64,000 bases of DNA from Alistipes sp. (GCA_020026415.1 JAHHQL010000003.1:1-64000); one strand, 5' to 3'; counted from the first letter of the stretch, positions 17,175 through 24,613 are shown. Notes: generated by a model from the sequence alone, not told the origin. Numbers and translations are program-made.

Positions 17175-17224
17175 GACAATACCTATTTTTCGGTTAATTA
17201 CCGCGCCAGACATACCTATTTTTT
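17175..17224 (-). repeat. Two direct repeats upstream of flavodoxin promoter
   Basis: ATACCTATTTTT occurs at 17179-17190 and 17212-17223, each preceded by GAC, 33 bases apart (about three helical turns). They lie just upstream of the leftward flavodoxin promoter, where an activator or repressor would bind. The regulator is unknown. Confidence 0.55.
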
Positions 17225-17446
17225 GCGATTGCCGGCTTCGGAATCTCCTCTTCCGCAGAAGTTGCCGGAAGAGATATTTCGAACCGATTTGCGGAGCAGA
17301 AGATGTTACAAGGATGTTTTCAAGAGTCGGCACACCACCCAAGGCAATGGCAAGATATGGGGAGTAAGGGGTATAAACAGAGGGAAGAACTCATTCCCGG
17401 AACAAATCTTTTCCGGGAAATCCGTCCGTATTCGGAAGAGAATGCG
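17225..17446. other. Intergenic stretch without recognised gene
   Basis: About 220 bases between the flavodoxin operon upstream region and the glycosylase promoter. Short open frames here have no family look. A small hairpin (TTCCCGGA...TCCGGGAA near 17393-17418) is the only structure I see. Confidence 0.4.
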
Positions 17447-17454
17447 TATTTTTG
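17447..17454 (+). promoter_or_regulatory. Promoter -7 box of the glycosylase gene
   Basis: TATTTTTG fits TAnnTTTG, 28 bases before the ATG at 17483. No clear -33 element. Confidence 0.5.
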
Positions 17455-17482
17455 AAAAGATTTATCGAAATTTCAATTTCAC

Positions 17483-18097
17483 ATGGAGACCAAAGCAACA
17501 GAACAACATCCTTTCGAACCTTTTTTGCCGACCAATGCCCGCGTCCTGTTTTTAGGCAGTTTCCCGCCGCAGGAGAAACGCTGGTCGATGAAATTCTACT
17601 ACCCGAATTACACCAACGACTTCTGGCGGCTGATCGGAAAATTGTGGTTCGACGACAAAAACCATTTCATCATCCCGTCCCGGAAAAGTTTCGATTTGGA
17701 AAAAATTACCGCGTTTTGCCGTACGACGGGTTTTGCGCTGTACGACACGGCCTCGGCCGTGCGCCGTCTGAAGGATAACGCCTCGGACAAATTCCTCGAA
17801 GTGGTCACCCCGACCGACATCGCCATTCTTTTAAAACAGATTCCCGAATGCAAGGCGATTGTCACCACGGGACAAAAGGCGACCGACACCCTCGCGGAGC
17901 ATTACGGATGCGAAAAGCCCGCCACAGGCTCTTCGGTGCGGATTTCGATCCCTGTGGAGGATTCCACGGGAATCCCCCGCCCCAACACCTACGAATTTTT
18001 CCGGATGCCCTCCACCTCCCGTGCCTATCCGCTGTCGCCGGACAAGAAGGCCGAAGCATATGGGAAAATGTTCCGCCAAATCGGTCTGTTGCCCTAA
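17483..18097 (+). CDS. Uracil-DNA glycosylase superfamily protein (Mug-like)
   Basis: A 204-residue protein of the uracil-DNA glycosylase superfamily, which removes deaminated or mismatched bases from DNA. The first strand reads RVLFLGSFPPQEKRWSMKFY, where LGSFPP corresponds to the water-activating loop of the superfamily, followed by NYTNDFWR. The second motif region ends in RMPSTSRAYPLS, the counterpart of the minor-groove loop. The substrate cannot be fixed from sequence. It ends 23 bases before the convergent helicase gene, with no clear terminator between. Confidence 0.75.
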   Translation: METKATEQHPFEPFLPTNARVLFLGSFPPQEKRWSMKFYYPNYTNDFWRLIGKLWFDDKNHFIIPSRKSFDLEKITAFCRTTGFALYDTASAVRRLKDNASDKFLEVVTPTDIAILLKQIPECKAIVTTGQKATDTLAEHYGCEKPATGSSVRISIPVEDSTGIPRPNTYEFFRMPSTSRAYPLSPDKKAEAYGKMFRQIGLLP

Positions 18098-18120
18098 TAA
18101 TATTTTATGAAGACCGATTT

Positions 18121-19551
18121 TTACTCCTCGAAAAATCGTTCGTCGAAATTTACCAGATAGACCACTTCGGTGGCACGAGCCAGAGCCGTGTAGAGCCAGC
18201 GCAACATGTCGCGCGACATGGGCTCGTCACCGAACAGACAACGATCGACAAACACCGCACGCCACTGACCGCCCTGCGCCTTATGGCACGTGACGGCATA
18301 CGAGAATTTGACCTGCACGGCGTTGAAATGGGGATTTTCACGGATCTCCTTGAAGCGTTTGAGTTTGCTCTTGATGTCGAGGTAGTCCTTTTCGACCTCA
18401 TAAAACAGGCGCGTGCTCTGCTCGCGGGTCAGGGAGGGCGATTCCGAGGCGATCGTATCGAGCAGAATCTTGCAATCCATCTCCAAATCGCCGTAATCGG
18501 GGAACTCCAACTGCGCATTGGCAAAGCGGAAGCCGTAGAAATTCTCGAATCGGCGCAGACGTTTCAGACGCACGATGTCGCCGTTGGCCATAAACGACAT
18601 CGGGCAGTTCTCCTGCCGTTCGGTGAAATAGTAGTTGTTCTTGACGACCATCAGCATATCACCGCTCTCGATCTCCTCCTCCGCGCCCAGCACATTGCGC
18701 CGTATGCCCTCGTTGTAGCGGTTGGCACGCTTGTTCGAGCGCGTGATGACGATCGTCTCGTCCCGCCCGTAACGGTCGTAGCACGTCTGGAGGGTTTCCA
18801 GAAAATCGTAGCCTTCCAAGCGGATGAAATCGGGATAATCCATCTTGAATCGCGGCACCTTGAGGATGTCATTTTCGAGCATACAGCGCACCAGCGTGGC
18901 ATTGAACAGGATGCCCGACTCGTTCTGCTGACGCACCACCTCGTCCATCGTGCCGTAAATGACATCGCCGAAACGCTCCATCACCGAGGGACTCAGCGCG
19001 GGACTCTCGGCACTGCCCACGGGCGGCAACTGCGCGCTGTCGCCTACCAGCATCAGCCGACACTCGCGTCCGCTGCGCACGTACTGCACCAGATCCTCCA
19101 GAAGCGATCCGCTGCCGAAGAGTTGATCCTCGCCCGACGTCCGATCCGCAATCATCGACGCCTCATCGACAATGAACACCGCGCCCCGCTCGCGATTTAT
19201 GTCGAGCGAGAATTTCGATTCGTACTCGGCATTGGTGCGTTCGCGGTAAATCCGCTTGTGGATCGTGAGTGCCTGCTGCGCCGTATAACGCGACAAAACC
19301 TTCGCGGCACGCCCCGTCGGAGCGAGCAACACGGGCTTTAAGTTCAAATCCTTCAATTCGGCGACAAACGCCGCAATCAACGTGGTTTTACCCGTTCCGG
19401 CATATCCGTTCAACAGAAAAATCCGCGAAAAATCCCCGTCGGCGAGCCACTCCGAGAACATTTCCACGATTTTTTTTTGACACAGAGTTGTTTGGAAACA
19501 AATTTTGCCGTAAATTTGGGTCGCAATATGTGTACTGTCCATACCGTCCAT
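18121..19551 (-). CDS. RecD-like ATP-dependent DNA helicase (superfamily 1B)
   Basis: A protein of about 476 residues with a single RecD/TraA-like helicase core. Motif I is LLNGYAGTGKTT, motif Ia LLAPTGRAAKVL, motif II IVDEASMI, motif III LVGDSAQLPPVG, and the C-terminal motifs are YAVTCHKAQGGQW and LYTALARATEVVYLV. Such standalone proteins in Bacteroidetes lack the RecD2 N-terminal extension and act in DNA repair or fork processing, details unknown. Three in-frame starts exist (19581, 19551, 19542); the family usually begins close to STHIATQIYGKI, so a late start is likely. It overlaps the upstream region of the rightward gene at 19590. Confidence 0.85.
   Translation of the reverse strand: MDGMDSTHIATQIYGKICFQTTLCQKKIVEMFSEWLADGDFSRIFLLNGYAGTGKTTLIAAFVAELKDLNLKPVLLAPTGRAAKVLSRYTAQQALTIHKRIYRERTNAEYESKFSLDINRERGAVFIVDEASMIADRTSGEDQLFGSGSLLEDLVQYVRSGRECRLMLVGDSAQLPPVGSAESPALSPSVMERFGDVIYGTMDEVVRQQNESGILFNATLVRCMLENDILKVPRFKMDYPDFIRLEGYDFLETLQTCYDRYGRDETIVITRSNKRANRYNEGIRRNVLGAEEEIESGDMLMVVKNNYYFTERQENCPMSFMANGDIVRLKRLRRFENFYGFRFANAQLEFPDYGDLEMDCKILLDTIASESPSLTREQSTRLFYEVEKDYLDIKSKLKRFKEIRENPHFNAVQVKFSYAVTCHKAQGGQWRAVFVDRCLFGDEPMSRDMLRWLYTALARATEVVYLVNFDERFFEE
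19488..19518 (+). promoter_or_regulatory. Promoter of the 19.6-21.4 kb operon
   Basis: TTG at 19488-19490, a 20-bp spacer and TAAATTTG at 19511-19518. It lies inside the 5' end of the divergent helicase gene, so both transcripts compete for this stretch. Confidence 0.6.
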
Positions 19552-19589
19552 ATTCAAAATTTTGTACAAACTTAATAACAAATATCAAA

Positions 19590-20246
19590 ATGGTAAAGAA
19601 AATCGCTCAATGCATTCTCTTGGTAGTAATCGTAGCCTTCGCCTATGTGATCTTCCAGCAGGTTTCGAATCCGATCAAGTTCGAACAGGATCTGAAAGCC
19701 AAGAAAACCCAAGTTATTGATCGCATCAAAGACATCCGTATCGCTCAGCGTGCCTTCAAATCGAAGTACCAGCGTTTCACCAGCACCTTCGACTCGCTGG
19801 CCGACTTCATTCTCCACGACTCGCTCGTTCTGGAGCGTAAGTTGGTCGATGAGGATGACTCGGTGGGTATGGCTCGCCTGAAGAAACTCAAGAAACGCAA
19901 CATTGAGGAGTTCAAGGTTGCCGTGATCGACACCATTTTCAACGAGAAGGGCAAAGTCAGACGACTCACCGCAGAGGACGTTTACAACTTCCGTTTCGTC
20001 CCCGGCACCAACAATAAAGTACAATACACGATGAATGCAGGTATTGTAACCACCGAATCGAAAATCGTGATCCCCGTTATCGAAGTGAAGGTTGCCTACC
20101 AGCAGTTCCTCGACACGGTAAACTACCGTCAGGAGGTGATCAACCTGATCAAGGACGAAGCACTGATTGCCTACAACAAATACCCCGGCATTAAGTTCGG
20201 TTCAATGGAAACTGGTAACAATGAAGCAGGAAACTGGGAGGACTAA
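19590..20246 (+). CDS. Membrane-anchored protein of unknown function
   Basis: A 218-residue protein I cannot assign. An N-terminal hydrophobic helix (about 4-22, AQCILLVVIVAFAYVIFQQV) anchors it, and the rest is soluble, charged and probably periplasmic. The segment KKTQVIDRIKDIRIAQRAFKSKY looks helical, like the stalk of pilin-like or secretion pseudopilin proteins, followed by beta-rich sequence. Homologues in Bacteroidetes usually precede a DUF3822 gene and rsmD, as here. The next gene starts inside its 3' end (26-base overlap). Confidence 0.75.
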   Translation: MVKKIAQCILLVVIVAFAYVIFQQVSNPIKFEQDLKAKKTQVIDRIKDIRIAQRAFKSKYQRFTSTFDSLADFILHDSLVLERKLVDEDDSVGMARLKKLKKRNIEEFKVAVIDTIFNEKGKVRRLTAEDVYNFRFVPGTNNKVQYTMNAGIVTTESKIVIPVIEVKVAYQQFLDTVNYRQEVINLIKDEALIAYNKYPGIKFGSMETGNNEAGNWED

Positions 20247-20841
20247 TCACCCTCAATCCTCAAATAAAGTGTCCATCCGGCTTATGTTGGATGGACACTC
20301 TTTTTCGGTTACGGGGCTTGACAAGGCCAAACCCTCCCCGGCAACCTTCGAAACGGTCGAGGTGATCTCGCCGCGTTCGATGCTTGTTCCCGCCGCCCTC
20401 TACCAGAAGGATGCAGCCGCCTCGATGCTTGCGGCAAACGGCATGGCTCCTTTGGCGGACGAGACCGTCGTGACGAATACGACCGCCAACCGGCAACTCG
20501 TCGCCCTGATGGCCATTCCGTGGGAAGCGTTGGATCTTTTGAGCGACAAACTCGGCAACGAGATCCGTTTCACCACCCCGCTGCTCGCCCCTCTGTGCAC
20601 CACCGAACCCTCGATGTGGATCGAACACACGGCCTCTCTGTTATATATAAAGGTATATGACGCCAAAATGCAACTCTGCGAAGTGGTGTCGGCACCGAGC
20701 GAAGCCGACATCGACTACTTCTTCGAGCGGCTCAACGGCGAGTTCCCCACACGGCGTTATACGCTCTATATCCACGGCGGCAATGCCCGCCATCTCAAAA
20801 GCATGCTCTCGAAACGATTCAAGAAAATCATATGCGAATAA
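20221..20841 (+). CDS. DUF3822 family protein
   Basis: A 206-residue protein of the DUF3822 family, function unknown. The start at 20221 is chosen because homologues begin a few residues before the strand seen here as NKVSIRLMLDGHSFSVTG; it overlaps the upstream gene by 26 bases. The central segment PWEALDLLSDKLGN and the end YTLYIHGGNARHLKSMLSK suggest an actin-like/ASKHA-type fold of two halves, but this is only a visual impression. It overlaps rsmD by 10 bases, so the three genes are translated as one coupled unit. Confidence 0.75.
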   Translation: MKQETGRTNHPQSSNKVSIRLMLDGHSFSVTGLDKAKPSPATFETVEVISPRSMLVPAALYQKDAAASMLAANGMAPLADETVVTNTTANRQLVALMAIPWEALDLLSDKLGNEIRFTTPLLAPLCTTEPSMWIEHTASLLYIKVYDAKMQLCEVVSAPSEADIDYFFERLNGEFPTRRYTLYIHGGNARHLKSMLSKRFKKIICE

Positions 20842-21365
20842 TCAGCGGAAAATACAAGGGGCGCACCATCGTGCCGCCCCGCAACCTCAGAGCCCGTCCC
20901 ACGACGGACTTTGCCAAGGAAAACCTGTTCAACGTACTGGGCAACCTGATCGACTTCGAGGAGGCGGACGTGCTGGATCTGTTCTCCGGTACGGGATCGA
21001 TCAGTTATGAATTTGCCTCGCGCGGAGCGCGGAGCGTCACCTCGGTCGAGATCAACCCCGTCCACTACAACTTCATCCGCCGCACGGCACAGGAACTCGG
21101 ATTCGAGAACTTCTACCCCGTCAAGGCCAATGTGCTGCGCTACCTGAAGAGTTGCCCCAAACAATTCGATGTGATTTTTTCGGATGCTCCCTACGATATG
21201 GAGGGCTCGGAAGAGGTCGTCGAGGAGGTTTTGGGAGGTGATCTGCTGCGCGAAGGCGGCATTTTCATCTTCGAGCACTCAAAAAAGATGGATTTTTCGC
21301 AGCACGAATGGTTCTGGCAATTAAGGAGTTACGGAAGCGTGCAATTTTCTTTCTTCAAAAAGTGA
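20832..21365 (+). CDS. rsmD: 16S rRNA (guanine966-N2)-methyltransferase RsmD
   Basis: A 177-residue SAM-dependent methyltransferase modifying G966 of 16S rRNA during 30S assembly. It begins with the family start MRIISGKYKGR. The SAM site is VLDLFSGTGSISYEFASRGA and the catalytic motif IV is FSDAPYDM (usually DPPY; here DAPY). The length is typical. It is the last gene of the operon and is followed directly by the promoter of tRNA-Asp. Confidence 0.92.
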   Translation: MRIISGKYKGRTIVPPRNLRARPTTDFAKENLFNVLGNLIDFEEADVLDLFSGTGSISYEFASRGARSVTSVEINPVHYNFIRRTAQELGFENFYPVKANVLRYLKSCPKQFDVIFSDAPYDMEGSEEVVEEVLGGDLLREGGIFIFEHSKKMDFSQHEWFWQLRSYGSVQFSFFKK

Positions 21366-21373
21366 TAAAAAAG

Positions 21374-21404
21374 TTTGGAGTTTAATTTTTTTGCCTTATC
21401 TTTG
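21374..21404 (+). promoter_or_regulatory. Promoter of tRNA-Asp
   Basis: TTTG at 21374-21377, a 19-bp spacer and TATCTTTG at 21397-21404: a perfect Bacteroidetes promoter. Confidence 0.85.
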
Positions 21405-21454
21405 CACTCGCAATCAAGAAGGAAACACAATCCCGAATGAGAGCCCGGCTAAAA

Positions 21455-21528
21455 GGTGTGTTAGTTCAGCTGGTTAGAATACGTGCCTGTCACGCACGGG
21501 GTCAGGGGTTCGAGTCCCCTACACACCG
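21455..21528 (+). tRNA. tRNA-Asp (GTC)
   Basis: GGTGTGT (21455-21461) pairs with ACACACC (21521-21527), and the anticodon loop reads CTGTCAC with GTC. The T-arm is AGGGG-TTCGAGT-CCCCT; discriminator G. CCA is not encoded. Confidence 0.95.
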
Positions 21529-21531
21529 CTC

Positions 21532-21563
21532 AAAAGTCTTGAAGGAAACTTCAAGACTTTTTT
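21532..21563 (+). terminator. Terminator after tRNA-Asp
   Basis: The stem AAAAGTCTTGAAG/CTTCAAGACTTTT is followed by a T-run. Confidence 0.88.
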
Positions 21564-21580
21564 GTTTTATATCCTTTCAC

Positions 21581-21620
21581 AAAAAAATTCCGCCACCCTT
21601 TCCTCGGATGACGGAATTTT
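21581..21620. terminator. Terminator of the alcohol dehydrogenase gene
   Basis: AAAAAATTCCG (21581-21591) pairs with CGGAATTTTT (21611-21620); on the minus strand it is followed by a T-run, 18 bases past the stop at 21638. Confidence 0.75.
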
Positions 21621-21637
21621 TGCGTTCAGAGCGTGCC

Positions 21638-22783
21638 CTATTTGCAACACTCCAAAATCTTTCGGGCAACCGCTCCCGTAACATTGCCCGCCTCGCCCAA
21701 CGCATAACCGCGCTCGTTGAAACGACGCTCAATCTCGGCGATGGTTTCCTCACCGACATGCTCCTCCCCCAAACGGGTCGAAAGTCCAAGAGCGCGGAAG
21801 AAACCTTCGGTTTTCTCGATGGCGCGGTCGATACGCTCCTCCCGACTGCCGTCACGGATGCCCCACACGCGCTCGCCGTATTGGAGCAATTTATCGCCCT
21901 TCTGTTCGCGCAATACACGCAACGTACCCGGAAGTACCATCGCAAGGGTTGCGCCGTGCGTAATGCCGTTCAAAGCCGTAATCTCATGACCGATCATGTG
22001 GGTCACCCAATCCTCCGTCACGCCCATCGTGATAAATCCGTTCAGACCCATCGTCGCCGACAGCATAAAATCGGCCATCAAATCGTAATTCTTCGGATCG
22101 GCCTGAATCTTGGGCGCAATTTCGATCACGGTACGCAACAACCCTTCCGCCCACTCATCCATGATGCGCGACTGACGGGGCGTAGTCATATACTGCTCCA
22201 TGATGTGCACAAAAGTATCGGCCAAACCGCATGCCACCTGTCGTGCGGGCAGCGAGAAGGTCACCTCGGGATCGAGGATCGAAAAGACGGGATAGCTGCA
22301 GTGGAAATCGAGTTTCTCGTGGGTCTCCGTGCGGGAAATGACCGCTCCGTTGTTCATCTCCGAACCCGTTGCGGGGAGGGTCAGCACCGTACCCATCGGC
22401 ACGGTATCGGTCACGCGACGGCTCAACACCAAATCCCAGAGATCGCGCTCCGACTTGAGGCCTGCGGCGATCAACTTCGTGCCGTCGATGACCGAACCGC
22501 CACCCACGGCCAAAAGGAAATCAACACCTTTCTCTTTACCCAATGCGACGGCTTTACGCAGGGTTTCCACTGCGGGGTTGGGTTCGATGCCCCAAAATTC
22601 GACGACATCGCGCCCCTTCAGCGCCTCGATGACCTGCTCATAAACGCCGTTTCGGCGGACACTGCCCCCACCGAACGTCACCATAATACGGCTGACGGAA
22701 GCGGGGATTTCCCTTCCGAGCCGTGCGATCGACCCTTTGCCAAAGACCAAACGGGTCGGATTATAAAATGTGAAATTTTTCAT
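21638..22783 (-). CDS. Iron-containing alcohol dehydrogenase (BdhA/YqhD type)
   Basis: A 381-residue group III alcohol dehydrogenase that reduces aldehydes with NAD(P)H. The N-terminus FTFYNPTRLVFGKGSIARLG is typical of butanol dehydrogenase or YqhD-like enzymes. The dinucleotide site shows AVGGGSVIDGTKL, and the metal ligands are in CGLADTFVHIMEQY and in GMTHGATLAMVLPG with NGITHG. A role in aldehyde detoxification or fermentative redox balance is likely; the true substrate is unknown. It is a single gene with promoter box TATATTTG at 22815-22822 and lies beside the tRNA-derived scar. Confidence 0.9.
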   Translation of the reverse strand: MKNFTFYNPTRLVFGKGSIARLGREIPASVSRIMVTFGGGSVRRNGVYEQVIEALKGRDVVEFWGIEPNPAVETLRKAVALGKEKGVDFLLAVGGGSVIDGTKLIAAGLKSERDLWDLVLSRRVTDTVPMGTVLTLPATGSEMNNGAVISRTETHEKLDFHCSYPVFSILDPEVTFSLPARQVACGLADTFVHIMEQYMTTPRQSRIMDEWAEGLLRTVIEIAPKIQADPKNYDLMADFMLSATMGLNGFITMGVTEDWVTHMIGHEITALNGITHGATLAMVLPGTLRVLREQKGDKLLQYGERVWGIRDGSREERIDRAIEKTEGFFRALGLSTRLGEEHVGEETIAEIERRFNERGYALGEAGNVTGAVARKILECCK

Positions 22784-22814
22784 AGATCCGTTTCCTGATT
22801 AAAATACACCTGTA

Positions 22815-22822
22815 CAAATATA
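22815..22822 (-). promoter_or_regulatory. Promoter -7 box of the alcohol dehydrogenase gene
   Basis: On the minus strand TATATTTG, 32 bases before the ATG. Its upstream side is the tRNA fragment, so the -33 region may have been altered by the insertion. Confidence 0.55.
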
Positions 22823-22848
22823 CGAAAAACAACGATTCCCGCTTCCGC

Positions 22849-22890
22849 CTCATAATCTGGAGGTCTTTGGTTCAAGCCCAAACTGGTCCA
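22849..22890 (+). pseudogene. 3' fragment of tRNA-Met (CAT)
   Basis: The 3' half of a tRNA starting at the anticodon loop: CTCATAA loop, stem strand TCTGG, variable loop AGGTC, an intact T-arm (TTTGG-TTCAAGC-CCAAA), acceptor strand CTGGTCC and discriminator A. The matching 5' half (it would need CCAGA before the loop and GGACCAG at the start) is absent; the preceding bases belong to the alcohol dehydrogenase upstream region. Such truncated copies are left when a mobile element integrates in a tRNA gene. A hairpin with T-run follows, as after a functional tRNA. Confidence 0.8.
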
Positions 22891-22901
22891 CATTGAATAT
22901 C

Positions 22902-22935
22902 AAGTAGTTACTTATTAAGCAACTGCTTTTTTTAT
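22902..22935 (+). terminator. Terminator behind the tRNA fragment
   Basis: AAGTAGTT (22902-22909) pairs with AACTGCTT (22921-22928, one G-U pair), followed by a T-run. Confidence 0.65.
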
Positions 22936-22940
22936 ACTCC

Positions 22941-22962
22941 TGCGTAAACAATGCGTAAACAA
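22941..22962 (+). repeat. Tandem 11-bp repeat TGCGTAAACAA
   Basis: Two exact head-to-tail copies at 22941-22951 and 22952-22962. They lie about 50 bases from the tRNA fragment and have the look of integrase arm-type binding sites. Confidence 0.75.
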
Positions 22963-23277
22963 ACTATTTCAGTCTTGGATATTTATTGAATTTCAATTTA
23001 AATGATGGCCATCGTAATACATTGGTTATCAACACAAATAAGGTATTTCATGGAATTATAGAATATCATTCAAATCAGACTCATAATCCGAAGCGATGGG
23101 TCAAAAACATAGAATCCGATGTACCAGCAGACACCGGTGTATAATTTTGGATAAGTAAAAGAGAGAATCTCATCTAAGGCAGATGCCTTAATCTTACGAT
23201 TTGACAACATTTTTTTACATTTTCCTCACGAAAAATGTATGTTGCACGAATTAATGAGTGGTGAGCGGGAAAAACTT
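22963..23277. other. AT-rich stretch without gene, mobile element remnant
   Basis: About 315 bases with clearly lower GC than the rest of the window and no open frame that looks coding. It contains a second copy of CTCATAATC (23080-23088), identical to the anticodon-loop end of the tRNA-Met fragment (22849-22857). It is bounded by two different 11-bp tandem repeats. I read it as what is left of an integrative element. Confidence 0.55.
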
Positions 23278-23299
23278 TGTCCCGTTTCTGTCCCGCCAA
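23278..23299 (+). repeat. TGTCCCG repeats with 11-bp period
   Basis: TGTCCCG at 23278-23284 and 23289-23295, the same 11-bp period as the repeats at 22941-22962. They lie about 60 bases downstream of the 3' end of tRNA-Pro on its strand. Confidence 0.6.
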
Positions 23300-23308
23300 T
23301 TTTTCAAA

Positions 23309-23349
23309 AAGTGCCGTAACTCGCTGATTTTCAACGACTTACGGCACTT
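23309..23349 (-). terminator. Terminator of tRNA-Pro
   Basis: An 11-bp stem (AAGTGCCGTAA with TTACGGCACTT) with a T-run on the minus strand, immediately after the tRNA-Pro 3' end. Confidence 0.8.
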
Positions 23350-23352
23350 AGG

Positions 23353-23427
23353 TCGGGGAGACTGGATTCGAACCAGCGACCTCCAACTCCCGAAGCTGGC
23401 GCGCTAACCGGACTGCGCTACACCCCG
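23353..23427 (-). tRNA. tRNA-Pro (CGG)
   Basis: On the minus strand the tRNA reads CGGGGTG...CTCCCCG with anticodon loop TTCGGGA (CGG), a T-arm GCTGG-TTCGAAT-CCAGT and discriminator A. The acceptor stem has one mismatch (T-T at pair 6-67), which suggests that the last bases were replaced, as happens when an element inserts at a tRNA 3' end. It has a good promoter and a terminator and is probably functional. Confidence 0.93.
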
Positions 23428-23457
23428 AACTATTGGTCTCTTATCTTTAAGAGCGCA

Positions 23458-23489
23458 CAAAGATAACCCTAATTCGGCAAATTACCAAA
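23458..23489 (-). promoter_or_regulatory. Promoter of tRNA-Pro
   Basis: On the minus strand TTTG (23486-23489), a 20-bp spacer and TATCTTTG (23458-23465). Confidence 0.8.
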
Positions 23490-23533
23490 TTATTTCAATA
23501 TTTTTTCGTTTCAAACACCTTTCACGCCCCCCG

Positions 23534-24613
23534 CTACAACTTCTTGTAGTGGCAGTACAACAGATTGCCGTCGTCGTCGCGCAGGTGCATGCCGCCACCC
23601 ATGCAGTAGCGGAACATCTTGCAGTCCCCGCACTCGTCTTTCCGCATCCATTCGCGGTTGCGGAACGGCTCGAAACGATTCTGCCATACATCCCAGAAAT
23701 CGTCCTTGTAGATATTTCCCTGATGGTAATTACCGCGAATCGACGTACACCCCGAAATCGAACCATCGACACGGATCGAGGCGACCGACACACCCGCGGC
23801 GCACTGATAGAACTGATCGCGCACCTCGGCTTCGTAACCGCCCAAGAAACCCTCGCAAGCATAACTTACGTCGATCCGCCCCTCCTTGCGGGTGCGGCGG
23901 ATGAACTCCAGCAATTCGCGGAATTGTTCGTTGGTCATGCGCAACGAATCGTCGCTTTTGGCTCGCCCCATCGGGAAAATCGAAAAGACACGCCAATGCT
24001 TCACCCCCTCGCGGATCAACATCTCGCGGAACTCCTCCAATCGGGGCAACAGCGCACCCGTGCAACAGGTAATGACGTCGTATTCGAGTTCCGGCTTGCG
24101 GACAATCATCCGCACGGCATTCAGCGCACGTTCGTAACTGAGCGGATTCCGTCGTATGTAGTTGTGCTGCGGCTCAAAGCCGTCGAAACTGACTGACACG
24201 GTTTTCAGTCCCGCATCGACCAGCGCATCGAGTCGCTTCTGAGTCAGAGCCATGCCGTTGGTGACCATGCCCCACGGATAACCGCGGCGCATCACCTCAC
24301 GACCGGCCTCCTCCAGATCCTCACGCATCAGCACCTCACCGCCCGAAAAGATGATCAGCACATCCTCGGGATTCACGTGGGGTGTGATCTGCGTATCGAG
24401 CACCCTGAGGAAATCCTCCAGCGGCATGTCCTTCACACCGGGATCGACACGGCAATCGCTGCCGCAGTGACGGCACGCCAGATTGCATCGCAACGTACAC
24501 TCCCAAAAGAGCGTATCGAGTCGGTGTTCTGCCACGGTCGCGGCATACAACTCCGAAAAAATATTTAGAGCCCACTTTTTACGCGGGCTCAATTTACGAC
24601 GGAACAAAAGCAT
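23534..24613 (-). CDS. Radical SAM/SPASM enzyme paired with a lipoprotein
   Basis: A 359-residue radical SAM enzyme. The [4Fe-4S] motif is CNLACRHC (C43, C47, C50), with FSGGEVLMRED and SVSFDGFEPQHNYIR in the barrel. The C-terminal SPASM domain (about 270-359) has Cys in CAAGVSV, SGCTSIRGN, DECGDCKMFRYCMGGG and the final CHYKK, which would hold two further clusters. SPASM enzymes usually modify ribosomal peptides or proteins. The gene lies 15 bases after a 77-residue lipoprotein gene in the same operon, the arrangement of the Bacteroidetes radical SAM/lipoprotein systems (TIGR04133/TIGR04134, from memory). The modification and its role are unknown; a lipoprotein substrate is inference. Confidence 0.85.
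   Translation of the reverse strand: MLLFRRKLSPRKKWALNIFSELYAATVAEHRLDTLFWECTLRCNLACRHCGSDCRVDPGVKDMPLEDFLRVLDTQITPHVNPEDVLIIFSGGEVLMREDLEEAGREVMRRGYPWGMVTNGMALTQKRLDALVDAGLKTVSVSFDGFEPQHNYIRRNPLSYERALNAVRMIVRKPELEYDVITCCTGALLPRLEEFREMLIREGVKHWRVFSIFPMGRAKSDDSLRMTNEQFRELLEFIRRTRKEGRIDVSYACEGFLGGYEAEVRDQFYQCAAGVSVASIRVDGSISGCTSIRGNYHQGNIYKDDFWDVWQNRFEPFRNREWMRKDECGDCKMFRYCMGGGMHLRDDDGNLLYCHYKKL

Noticed and set aside
22963..23277. CRISPR array or origin in the AT-rich scar
   Set aside because: There are no regularly spaced repeats of CRISPR length, no cas genes in the window, and no DnaA-box cluster; the only repeats are the two 11-bp pairs.
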